Below, piece by piece: positions 1-6,136 of a stretch of DNA of 10,266 nucleotides. The notes beneath the pieces were generated by a model that saw only the letters and a program-made list of their open reading frames with translations, searched no databases and had not been told where the DNA came from. Where the stretch lies: assembly GCA_020354595.1 (NCBI GenBank), contig CP070650.1, forward strand, positions 1,760,550-1,770,815. The letters run 5' to 3'. Made by a program: the position numbers and the translations under genes. The first letter of the stretch is position 1, and every line of letters starts with the position of its first letter. Origin of the DNA: Myxococcales bacterium (GTDB lineage Bacteria > Myxococcota_A > Polyangia > Polyangiales > Houyiibacteriaceae).

Positions 1-133
1 CTTCGTCGGTTTGCTCGACGGTAGTGTCGGTGCCCTTGAAGTCGTATCGTTGCGCGATTTCTTTGCTGGCTTGGTTGCGTGCATTGTCGACCTCGTGTGA
101 GTCGACCTTGGAAACGACATCGAACGACGGCAT
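1..133 (-). CDS. yajQ: YajQ-family nucleotide-binding protein, amino-terminal part only
   Basis: The reverse strand encodes 44 residues from an ATG at 133 before the window ends, so the carboxyl end is missing. The start reads [20 protein letters not shown] and is followed by a RYDFKGTD segment. This matches the highly conserved beginning of the YajQ/UPF0234 family, whose members are usually about 160 residues long. A strong Shine-Dalgarno sequence (GGGAGGAA, 137-144) lies three bases before the ATG and supports the start. YajQ proteins are small cytoplasmic nucleotide-binding proteins, and some bind cyclic di-GMP and act with transcription factors; the role here cannot be told from the fragment. 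The gene starts 24 bases after the stop of the regulator on the same strand, so the two may share a transcript. Recognition is from memory of the family pattern, but the match at the start is distinctive. Confidence 0.88.
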   Translation of the reverse strand, partial: MPSFDVVSKVDSHEVDNARNQASKEIAQRYDFKGTDTTVEQTDE

Positions 134-157
134 TGGTTCCTCCCGAACGCGACCATA

Positions 158-1663
158 TCACGCCGTCGGCTTGCGGCGAGCCGGCTTCGGCGCATCTGGC
201 TCGGCATCCGCCTTCACCAGCGGCGAGAAGAAATTGTCCTTCTTGGTGTACTCGTCGACTCGGAAGGCGAACTTGTAGCTTGGGGCCGATCGCATGTTGC
301 AGTCGGTGCGCTCGCAGAAGCGGCATGTGGTCCCGACCGGCACTGCCATCTTCTTCGGGTCTGCGAAGGGCATGTCATCGGCGTATGCGAAGTGCTTGGC
401 GTTGTCCGCGTGTGTGCCGAGACCGATGCTGTAGGTCGTCCCTTTGACGAGGGACCCTTGCTGCGGCTCGCTGACCACCTTGGCAAAGCAGAAATAGGTC
501 GAGCCGTCGGGAAACGCCGAGTATTGCTTGGCGATCACGTTGGGCGTGAGGAACGCGAGGTGTACCGCCATCTTGGGGCACGAGCCACCCTGGTGCGGAA
601 AGCGGATCCCGTCCCCCGAGTATCGTTTCGAAATGTTCCCGGCGACGTCGACTCTCAGGAAGTGCATCGGCACACCCCGACGCCTTGGGTCCGAGAGGTT
701 GCACATGCGGTGCGCCACGGTCTCATACGACGACTCGAACAGCTGGGCGAGGAGCTCGACGTCGTGCCGGGTGCTGGTGACCTCACGGTAGAACTCCGGG
801 TACGGAAGCAGGAGTGCCCCGGCGAAGTAGTTCGCGAGATGAATCTTGATGAGCTTTCGCGTCTCGGCATGCTGGCCGCTGTAACCCTCGAGAATGGGCT
901 CGTGGAGCTTCTCCTCCTCGAAGAGAGCCAGCGCCACGGTGTGAGCGAGCTGGAACTTGGCGCGTTGCTCGAAGAGGTCACTCGATACCGTCAGAATCCG
1001 CTCCCCGGCGTTCCACGTCCGAATCACGGAGCTGTGCGCGCGCTCGGCCGTCCGCCGGACACGGACGCCGACCTGCTCGAGCAACCCTCGCTCGAGGTCG
1101 TCGCTCGTCACGCGCCGACCGAGCTTGCAATCGCGCCGAAACTGTTGGGCGCGTTCCTCGAGCGAGCCGAACCAATTGTCGTGCTGTTCGAGGAAGTCGG
1201 TGACCTCGTCGTACGGATCGTAGTCGAGCCGCACCGAGTCGTCGTCGCCTTGCTGCTCGTGTTGCGCGATGCTCGTCATGACGTGGTCGAGCTGGCTGCG
1301 CGTGTTCTTGTAGAGGTTGAAGAGCGCGGTGATCGTCGCCACCATCCGAGGCTCGGCGCTGATGCTCGCAAGATCCTCTTCGTTGAGGTTGAGCGATCGC
1401 AGCAGAGGATCGTCGAGGAGCCTCGCAAGCCCGTCGTCGACGTGTCGCTCTCCGAGGCTCTGCATGAAGTCCTCGACGGCGATGCCGTAGAGCTCCAACG
1501 CGCGAAAAAGGAGGGGTAGCTGGACGACGCGCTTCCCCTTTTCGATCAGGCTGAGGTACGCCGGTGAGATCTTCAGCCGGCGGGCGACCTCGCTCTGCTG
1601 GAGCCCCCGTCGCAGCCGGAGCTCGCGCAGACGCTGCCCCATCGCCGCATTCGTCTCAGCCAT
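158..1663 (-). CDS. ScfR/RamB/PccR-type short-chain acyl-CoA-responsive transcriptional regulator
   Basis: This is a 501-residue cytoplasmic DNA-binding protein. Residues about 9-65 form an XRE/Cro helix-turn-helix (LQQSEVARRLKISPAYLSLI, then EKGKRVV). The middle, about 170-300, resembles an ImmA/IrrE (DUF955) metallopeptidase fold, but the zinc motif is degenerate: where HExxH is expected the protein has HTVAL (His241 to Leu245), so proteolysis is unlikely. The carboxyl part (about 320-480, DUF2083-like) includes a cysteine cluster, Cys447, Cys450 and Cys455, in a CRFCERTDC segment typical of this family. Known relatives are RamB in Corynebacterium (acetate and glyoxylate genes) and PccR in Rhodobacter (propionyl-CoA carboxylase). 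Here the gene diverges from an ethylmalonyl-CoA operon, so regulation of that operon by acyl-CoA level is a reasonable inference. The first ATG has only a weak Shine-Dalgarno sequence; Met8 is a possible alternative start. The tail after about residue 484 is rich in Ala, Pro, Lys and Asp and probably disordered. Confidence 0.9.
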   Translation of the reverse strand: MAETNAAMGQRLRELRLRRGLQQSEVARRLKISPAYLSLIEKGKRVVQLPLLFRALELYGIAVEDFMQSLGERHVDDGLARLLDDPLLRSLNLNEEDLASISAEPRMVATITALFNLYKNTRSQLDHVMTSIAQHEQQGDDDSVRLDYDPYDEVTDFLEQHDNWFGSLEERAQQFRRDCKLGRRVTSDDLERGLLEQVGVRVRRTAERAHSSVIRTWNAGERILTVSSDLFEQRAKFQLAHTVALALFEEEKLHEPILEGYSGQHAETRKLIKIHLANYFAGALLLPYPEFYREVTSTRHDVELLAQLFESSYETVAHRMCNLSDPRRRGVPMHFLRVDVAGNISKRYSGDGIRFPHQGGSCPKMAVHLAFLTPNVIAKQYSAFPDGSTYFCFAKVVSEPQQGSLVKGTTYSIGLGTHADNAKHFAYADDMPFADPKKMAVPVGTTCRFCERTDCNMRSAPSYKFAFRVDEYTKKDNFFSPLVKADAEPDAPKPARRKPTA

Positions 1664-1670
1664 CCGACTT

Positions 1671-1693
1671 GTTTACCGCAAATTTACAAAATC
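1671..1693. promoter_or_regulatory. Candidate ScfR operator in the divergent promoter region
   Basis: An AT-rich island in otherwise GC-rich DNA sits 8-30 bases upstream of the regulator start codon. On the plus strand it contains TTTACCGCAAATTTACAAA (1672-1690), with TTTAC repeated at 1672 and 1683, one helical turn apart. TTTACAAA differs by one base from TTTGCAAA, the core that I recall for RamB and PccR binding sites. A second copy of CCGCAAA occurs at 1711-1717 (the first is at 1676-1682). The position suits autoregulation and control of the divergent operon. The assignment rests on similarity to a remembered motif and on location; no binding evidence is available. Confidence 0.4.
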
Positions 1694-1845
1694 CACCAGA
1701 GGCGGAGACCCCGCAAAACGCTGTGCTTCCCGCCTGCTTGACCCCACCCGGCGGTATGATAGTCAGAAAATACTGGGCTCGACCGTGTGAAGCTGTAAAG
1801 AGCACCGCAACGGTCAAGAGGGTCCGGGACGCAAGCAGGGCCAAA

Positions 1846-1875
1846 AGAAGGTAGGCTTCTCCGCCCCTCGGGGCG
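1846..1875 (+). promoter_or_regulatory. Two small hairpins in the ecm 5' leader
   Basis: Two adjacent inverted repeats precede the ribosome binding site of the mutase gene. The first is AGAAG-gtagg-CTTCT at 1846-1860. The second is CGCCCC-tc-GGGGCG at 1862-1875, whose inner pair must open to leave a usable loop. The Shine-Dalgarno sequence AGGAAAGGA (1884-1892) follows nine bases later and ends seven bases before the ATG at 1900. No run of T follows, so this is not an intrinsic terminator. A role in mRNA stability or translation is possible but not shown. Confidence 0.35.
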
Positions 1876-1899
1876 CAGCACAGAGGAAAGGACCGGCGA

Positions 1900-3906
1900 A
1901 TGGCGCAGGACGGCAAGCGCGAGCGCGACAGACCATGGATCATGCGGACCTACTCCGGTCACAGCACCGCAGCCGCATCCAACGAGCTCTATCGAACCAA
2001 CCTCGCCAAAGGCCAAACCGGGCTGAGCGTCGCTTTCGATTTGCCGACCCAAACTGGCTACGACGCGGACGATCCGCTCGCGCGCGGCGAGGTTGGCAAG
2101 GTCGGCGTTCCGATCTCTCACCTCGGAGACATGCGTGACCTGTTCGACGGGATCCCGCTCGACCAGATGAACACGTCGATGACGATCAACGCGACCGCGG
2201 TGTGGCTGCTCTCGCTCTACATCGCGGCCGCCGAAGACCAGGGAGTCGATCCGCACGTGCTTCGGGGCACGACACAGAACGACATCATCAAGGAGTACCT
2301 GTCGCGAGGCACGCACATCTTCCCGCCCGCGGCGTCGATGCGGCTGACCACCGACTTGATCACCTACACGGTCGACGAGGTTCCAAAGTGGAACCCGATC
2401 AACATCTGTAGCTACCACTTGCAGGAAGCCGGCGCGACGCCGACGCAGGAGCTCGCCTACGCGCTGGTGACCGCTATCGGCGTCCTCGACGCGGTAAAGG
2501 CGACTGGGCGCATCCCCGAAAGCGAGTTCGGCAAAGTCGTCGGGCGCATCAGCTTTTTCGTGAACGCCGGAATTCGCTTCGTCGAAGAGCTCTGCAAGAT
2601 GCGTGCATTCGTCGAGCTCTGGGACCGCGTCACCCAAGAGCGCTACGGCGTCACCGACCCCAAGCAACGCCGGTTCCGGTACGGCGTCCAGGTCAACTCG
2701 CTCGGCCTCACCGAACAGCAACCCGAAAACAACGTCATTCGCATCGTGCTCGAGATGCTGGCGGTGACACTCAGCAAGGACGCGCGCGCCCGCGCGATTC
2801 AGCTTCCCGCTTGGAACGAGGCCCTCGGTCTCCCGCGGCCGTGGGACCAGCAGTGGTCCCTTCGGGCGCAGCAAATTCTCGCATACGAGAGCGACCTCCT
2901 CGAGTACGCGGATCTTTTCAAGGGGAGCGAGGTGGTCGAGGCGCGCACCCAAGAGCTGGTCGACTCCGCGTGGGAAGAGGTCCAAGAGGTCTTGAAGCGC
3001 GGCGGTGCGGTCGAAGCGGTCGAAAGCGGCTATATCAAGCAGAAGCTCGTCGAGTCGAACGCCACGCGCCTTCGCTCCATCGAAAGCGGCGAGCAGACCG
3101 TCGTTGGCGTCAACAAGTACGTCGAGGGCGCGCCCTCGCCGCTCATCGAAAACCTCGACGAGGCCATTCTCACAGTCGACCCGGAGGTCGACGCGAACAA
3201 GCGAGCCGAGCTGGCCCGCTGGAAGATGGAGCGCGACAACGGCGCGGTCGAAGAAGCACTTGCGGAGCTTCGGCGCGTGGCCGAGAGCGACGGGAACATG
3301 ATGCCCGCGTCGATCGCCGCCGCGCACGCGGGCGTGACCACCGGCGAGTGGGCCAATCTGTTGCGCCAGGTGTGGGGCGAATACCGCGCGCCGACCGGCG
3401 TCGCGGGCGCGACCGTCAAGAGCAGCCCAACGGGCGCCGCGGCGCAAACCGTCGAACGGCTCCGCAACCGGCTCCACGACCTCGAGGCGCGCATGGGGCG
3501 AAGGCCGAAGCTGCTCGTTGGCAAGCCGGGACTCGACGGCCACTCGAACGGCGCGGAGCAGATCGCGATCAAGGCGCGCGATGTCGGCTTCGACGTCGTC
3601 TACGAGGGCATTCGGGTGTCGCCTGAGCAGATCGTGGCTTCGGCCCTCGAAGAAGGCGTGCACCTGATCGGTCTGAGCATTCTCAGCGGCTCGCACTTGG
3701 CGCTGGTGCCCGAAGTGGTCGAACGGCTTGCAGACGCCGGCCTTGGTGATGTCCCGGTGGTCGCCGGCGGGATCATCCCCGAAGCGGACGCCGAGCGGCT
3801 CCGCGCTGAGGGAATTGCAGCGGTCTACACGCCCAAGGATTTCGAGCTCGACCACATCATGAGCGACTTGATCGACTTGGTGGACCGCGAGAATGCCGCC
3901 GAGTGA
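1900..3906 (+). CDS. ecm: Ethylmalonyl-CoA mutase, coenzyme B12-dependent
   Basis: This enzyme, also called MeaA, converts (2R)-ethylmalonyl-CoA to (2S)-methylsuccinyl-CoA by a radical carbon-skeleton rearrangement, the signature step of the ethylmalonyl-CoA pathway. The 668-residue single chain has the usual order: a substrate-binding TIM barrel (about 10-520) with KGQTGLSVAFDLPTQTGYD and TTQNDIIKEYLSRGT segments, then a cobalamin domain (about 520-660). The cobalamin ligand motif DxHxxG is Asp546-Gly-His548-Ser-Asn-Gly551, supported by Ser593-x-Leu595 and Gly623-Gly624. The GKPGLDGHSNGAEQIA version of this motif and the RTYSGHST start resemble Methylobacterium MeaA more than methylmalonyl-CoA mutase. 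The neighbours meaB, ccr and mcd strongly support the ethylmalonyl assignment. A clear Shine-Dalgarno sequence (1884-1892) fixes the ATG. A methylmalonyl-CoA mutase is the main alternative and is unlikely. Confidence 0.93.
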   Translation: MAQDGKRERDRPWIMRTYSGHSTAAASNELYRTNLAKGQTGLSVAFDLPTQTGYDADDPLARGEVGKVGVPISHLGDMRDLFDGIPLDQMNTSMTINATAVWLLSLYIAAAEDQGVDPHVLRGTTQNDIIKEYLSRGTHIFPPAASMRLTTDLITYTVDEVPKWNPINICSYHLQEAGATPTQELAYALVTAIGVLDAVKATGRIPESEFGKVVGRISFFVNAGIRFVEELCKMRAFVELWDRVTQERYGVTDPKQRRFRYGVQVNSLGLTEQQPENNVIRIVLEMLAVTLSKDARARAIQLPAWNEALGLPRPWDQQWSLRAQQILAYESDLLEYADLFKGSEVVEARTQELVDSAWEEVQEVLKRGGAVEAVESGYIKQKLVESNATRLRSIESGEQTVVGVNKYVEGAPSPLIENLDEAILTVDPEVDANKRAELARWKMERDNGAVEEALAELRRVAESDGNMMPASIAAAHAGVTTGEWANLLRQVWGEYRAPTGVAGATVKSSPTGAAAQTVERLRNRLHDLEARMGRRPKLLVGKPGLDGHSNGAEQIAIKARDVGFDVVYEGIRVSPEQIVASALEEGVHLIGLSILSGSHLALVPEVVERLADAGLGDVPVVAGGIIPEADAERLRAEGIAAVYTPKDFELDHIMSDLIDLVDRENAAE

Positions 3907-4900
3907 GCCCGACGACGACGCGCGGCAGGTAATGTCGGCCGACAAAGCGGCCGTTTCGCGCGCGCTGAATCTCGTCGAGGATCGGCGCGCCGAGTCTCAC
4001 GCACGCGTGGCCGATCTGCTCGCGGTGCTCAAGGACTCTCCGAAAGCGGCGGGCGGCCACCGCGTCGGCCTCACGGGCCCGCCGGGCGTGGGTAAGAGCA
4101 CGCTCACGTCGGCGCTCGCGCGCTCGCTTCGTCAGCGAGGACGCACCGTTGGCGTCGTCGCCGTCGATCCATCGAGCATTCGCTCCGGGGGCTCGCTCCT
4201 CGGTGACCGCGCGCGCATGAGCTTCGATCCGACCGACAAGGGCTTGTTCGTTCGGTCTCTAGCCACCGCGGGCGAGGTCGGCGGGCTCGCCTACGCGGCG
4301 AACTCGTCGGTGCGCGTCCTCGCCGCGGCGTATGACACGGTCGTCGTCGAAACCACCGGCGTCGGCCAGTCCGAGATCGACATCGTGCACGTCGCAGACA
4401 CGGTAGTCCTGGTGATTCAGCCCGGAAGCGGCGACGTGCTTCAGTTCCTGAAGGCCGGGATCATGGAGATCCCGGATATCCTCGTCGTCAACAAGGCCGA
4501 CCACGATGAGCTCGCACGGCGGGCCGTGGCGGACCTCCGGGGGGCCCTCCGGACCGCCCACGCGGCGGGCGCGGACCGCGACCGGGACAGCGATTGGGAG
4601 ACGCCGATCGTGGCGACCAGCGCCACGAAAGGCACCGGAATCGACGAGCTGATCGACGCTCTCGATGCCCACCGGGGCCACCTCGAAACGACGCTCCAGA
4701 CGCGTCGTAGACAGGGCGAGGTCCAGTGGACCTTGGACCTTTTCAGCCGCAAACATGGCGAGCATGGCGTTTCGACCCTAGGCGGGTTAGCAACGCTCAA
4801 AGCCCGGACCGAACAAGAGCTCGACGGCGGAGAAACGCCCCTGAGCCTTTGCGAACGCTTGAGCCGAGAGTATGTAGCAGCGCTCGGCCAGACTACATGA
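3893..4900 (+). CDS. meaB: MeaB/ArgK-family GTPase, chaperone of the B12-dependent mutase
   Basis: This is a G3E-class P-loop GTPase that protects and reactivates B12-dependent acyl-CoA mutases, gating cofactor loading and removing damaged cobalamin. The 335-residue protein is close to the usual MeaB length. It shows Walker A GPPGVGKST (62-70), then VDPSS, the switch-region segment ETTGVGQSEIDIVHVADTVV, and the guanine-specificity motif NKAD. A carboxyl-terminal helical dimerisation region follows. The first ATG at 3893 overlaps the mutase stop by 14 bases, suggesting translational coupling. An in-frame ATG at 3932 is an alternative start; GCAGG at 3924-3928 lies three bases before it, and the residues between the two starts are acidic and look non-conserved. 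Placement directly behind ecm indicates that Ecm is its client. The older name ArgK (arginine/ornithine transport kinase) is a misannotation of this family. Confidence 0.93.
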   Translation: MPPSEPDDDARQVMSADKAAVSRALNLVEDRRAESHARVADLLAVLKDSPKAAGGHRVGLTGPPGVGKSTLTSALARSLRQRGRTVGVVAVDPSSIRSGGSLLGDRARMSFDPTDKGLFVRSLATAGEVGGLAYAANSSVRVLAAAYDTVVVETTGVGQSEIDIVHVADTVVLVIQPGSGDVLQFLKAGIMEIPDILVVNKADHDELARRAVADLRGALRTAHAAGADRDRDSDWETPIVATSATKGTGIDELIDALDAHRGHLETTLQTRRRQGEVQWTLDLFSRKHGEHGVSTLGGLATLKARTEQELDGGETPLSLCERLSREYVAALGQTT

Positions 4901-4907
4901 GGAAGAC

Positions 4908-6128
4908 ATGAGTGAACGTCCAGAGATCGTACCGATTGGTCAAGTCCCAGAGCTCGGCGTCGTGCCCGAGAAGATGCACGCGTGGGTGATTCGCCCGGAC
5001 CGCTTCGGCGAACCGAAGAAGTCGTTTCAAATCGAGGAAATGCCCGTGTGGGACCTCGCGCCCGGCGAGGTGCTGGTCCAAGTGATGGCGGCCGGTATCA
5101 ACTTCAACGCGATCTGGGCGGGGCTCGCGAAGCCGGTCGACGTTCTCAAGGGCCTCGGCCAAGGCTTTCACATTGCAGGTTCCGACGCGTCGGGTGTCGT
5201 GTGGGCTGTGGGGCCCGGCGTCGACGACCACAAGGTCGGCGACGAGGTCGTGTTGCACTGCAATCATTTGCTCTACCCGGGCACCAACGACCTTCAGACG
5301 ATTTGGGGTTACGAGACGGGGGATGGCTCGTTCGCGCAGTTCACCAAGGTACAGGGGCAACAGGTGCTGCCGAAGCCTCCCCAGCTCAGCTGGGAAGACG
5401 CCGCGAGCTACGGGCTCACCTACTACACGGCCCACCGCATGCTCGTCGATCGCGCGAAGCTGCAACCCGGTGAAGACGTTCTCATCTGGGGTGCCGGCGG
5501 CGGCCTCGGCGTGTTCGCGGTCCAGCTAGCCAACGTGATGGGGGCGCGCGCAATTGCGGTGGTGTCCAGCGACGACAAGGCCGAGCTCGTGATGAGCCTC
5601 GGCGCGCACGGCGTGATCAACCGCAAGGAGTTCCCCGGCCTTCAATACAAAGACGACATGACCGAGGAGGAGCTGGCCAAGCACAAGGCCGACCTCAAGG
5701 GCTTCGGCAAGCGCATCTGGGACATCCTCGGTGAGCGCAAGGGCCCGGACGTCGTGTTCGAGCACGTCGGCAAGGCCACGTTCCCAGCAAGCGTGTTCCT
5801 CGCCGCGAAGTACGGCCGCATCGTAATCTGTGGCGCGACCACCGGCTTCAACCTGAACTTCGACGTGCGCCACCTTTGGATGCGCCAGAAGCAGATCATC
5901 GGCTCGCACTTCGCGGACGCCGACTCGGCGAGCCGTGCCAATCGCCTGATGATTCAGGGCAAGGTGAAGCCGGTCATGACGCGCCTCTTCACCTGGGACG
6001 AGATCGGCGAGTCGCACCAGCTCATGTACGAGAACAAGCTCCACGGAACGGTTTCGGCGCTCGTAGGCGCCCCGCGCCCTGGCTTGAAGAACCTCGAAGA
6101 GACTCGCGCGGCGATTGCCAACGGTTAG
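4908..6128 (+). CDS. ccr: Crotonyl-CoA carboxylase/reductase
   Basis: This enzyme reduces crotonyl-CoA with NADPH and carboxylates it with CO2 to give (2S)-ethylmalonyl-CoA, the committed step of the pathway. The 406-residue protein is a medium-chain dehydrogenase/reductase without a catalytic zinc site. An amino-terminal GroES-like part contains AAGINFNAIWAGL (61-73) and HIAGSDASG (88-96). A Rossmann domain follows with the NADPH loop WGAGGGLGVFAVQ (194-206). Residues that appear to match the CO2 pocket known from Kitasatospora are present: Asn65/Asn67, Glu163 in SWEDAA, and His334 in GSHFA. FEHVGKATFP and VICGATTGFN are family signatures. The region between HCN (117-119) and IWGYE (132-136) is about nine residues shorter than in the Rhodobacter and Streptomyces enzymes I remember, losing their acidic glycine-rich loop. 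Shine-Dalgarno AGGAAG (4900-4905) lies two bases before the ATG, seven bases after the meaB stop. Confidence 0.94.
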   Translation: MSERPEIVPIGQVPELGVVPEKMHAWVIRPDRFGEPKKSFQIEEMPVWDLAPGEVLVQVMAAGINFNAIWAGLAKPVDVLKGLGQGFHIAGSDASGVVWAVGPGVDDHKVGDEVVLHCNHLLYPGTNDLQTIWGYETGDGSFAQFTKVQGQQVLPKPPQLSWEDAASYGLTYYTAHRMLVDRAKLQPGEDVLIWGAGGGLGVFAVQLANVMGARAIAVVSSDDKAELVMSLGAHGVINRKEFPGLQYKDDMTEEELAKHKADLKGFGKRIWDILGERKGPDVVFEHVGKATFPASVFLAAKYGRIVICGATTGFNLNFDVRHLWMRQKQIIGSHFADADSASRANRLMIQGKVKPVMTRLFTWDEIGESHQLMYENKLHGTVSALVGAPRPGLKNLEETRAAIANG

Positions 6129-6136
6129 GAGCAGAC

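Larger units (their letters stand above)
1664..1899. promoter_or_regulatory. Divergent intergenic region between regulator and EMC operon
   Basis: These 236 bases must hold the promoters of both divergent genes. The best rightward -10 candidate is TATGAT at 1755-1760. A TTGACC at 1738-1743 is only 11 bases away, too close for an ordinary sigma-70 -35 box, and nothing good lies 16-18 bases upstream, so the promoter may be activator-dependent. CTTGACC (1737-1743) and GGTCAAG (1812-1818) form a distant inverted repeat. GCGG/CCGC (1702-1714) is a small hairpin in the regulator leader. No cobalamin riboswitch is recognisable, although the first downstream enzyme uses B12. Confidence 0.45.

Noticed and set aside
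392..1519. A 375-codon plus-strand frame opposite the ScfR gene.
   Set aside because: The minus-strand frame has clear helix-turn-helix and cysteine motifs; this one is compositionally biased and featureless.
1815..1860. GGGACGCAAGCAGGGCC followed by GGTAGGC, recalling parts of GEMM-I cyclic di-GMP riboswitches or SRP RNA.
   Set aside because: The required 5' half (GGGCAAACC and a GNRA hairpin) is missing, the ACGCAAAGCC core has a deletion, and no SRP GGAA tetraloop with a closed stem can be drawn.
1664..1899. Possible cobalamin riboswitch before the B12-dependent mutase.
   Set aside because: No B12-box-like sequence is seen, and the space left for a leader is short for this class of element.
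2811..3626. A 271-codon plus-strand frame overlapping ecm in another frame.
   Set aside because: It is extremely Arg/Gly/Ala-rich, as expected from an out-of-frame reading of GC-rich DNA, and lies inside a strongly conserved gene.
1684..3945. A 753-codon open frame on the minus strand opposite ecm.
   Set aside because: It lies antisense to a convincing mutase gene, has no family-like motifs and reads as Arg/Asp/Leu/Val-rich shadow translation typical of GC-rich genes.
5876..6136. Upstream extension of mcd to an ATG at 5876.
   Set aside because: It would overlap ccr by over 250 bases and adds non-family sequence, while the ATG at 6137 has a good Shine-Dalgarno sequence and gives the normal Mcd length.
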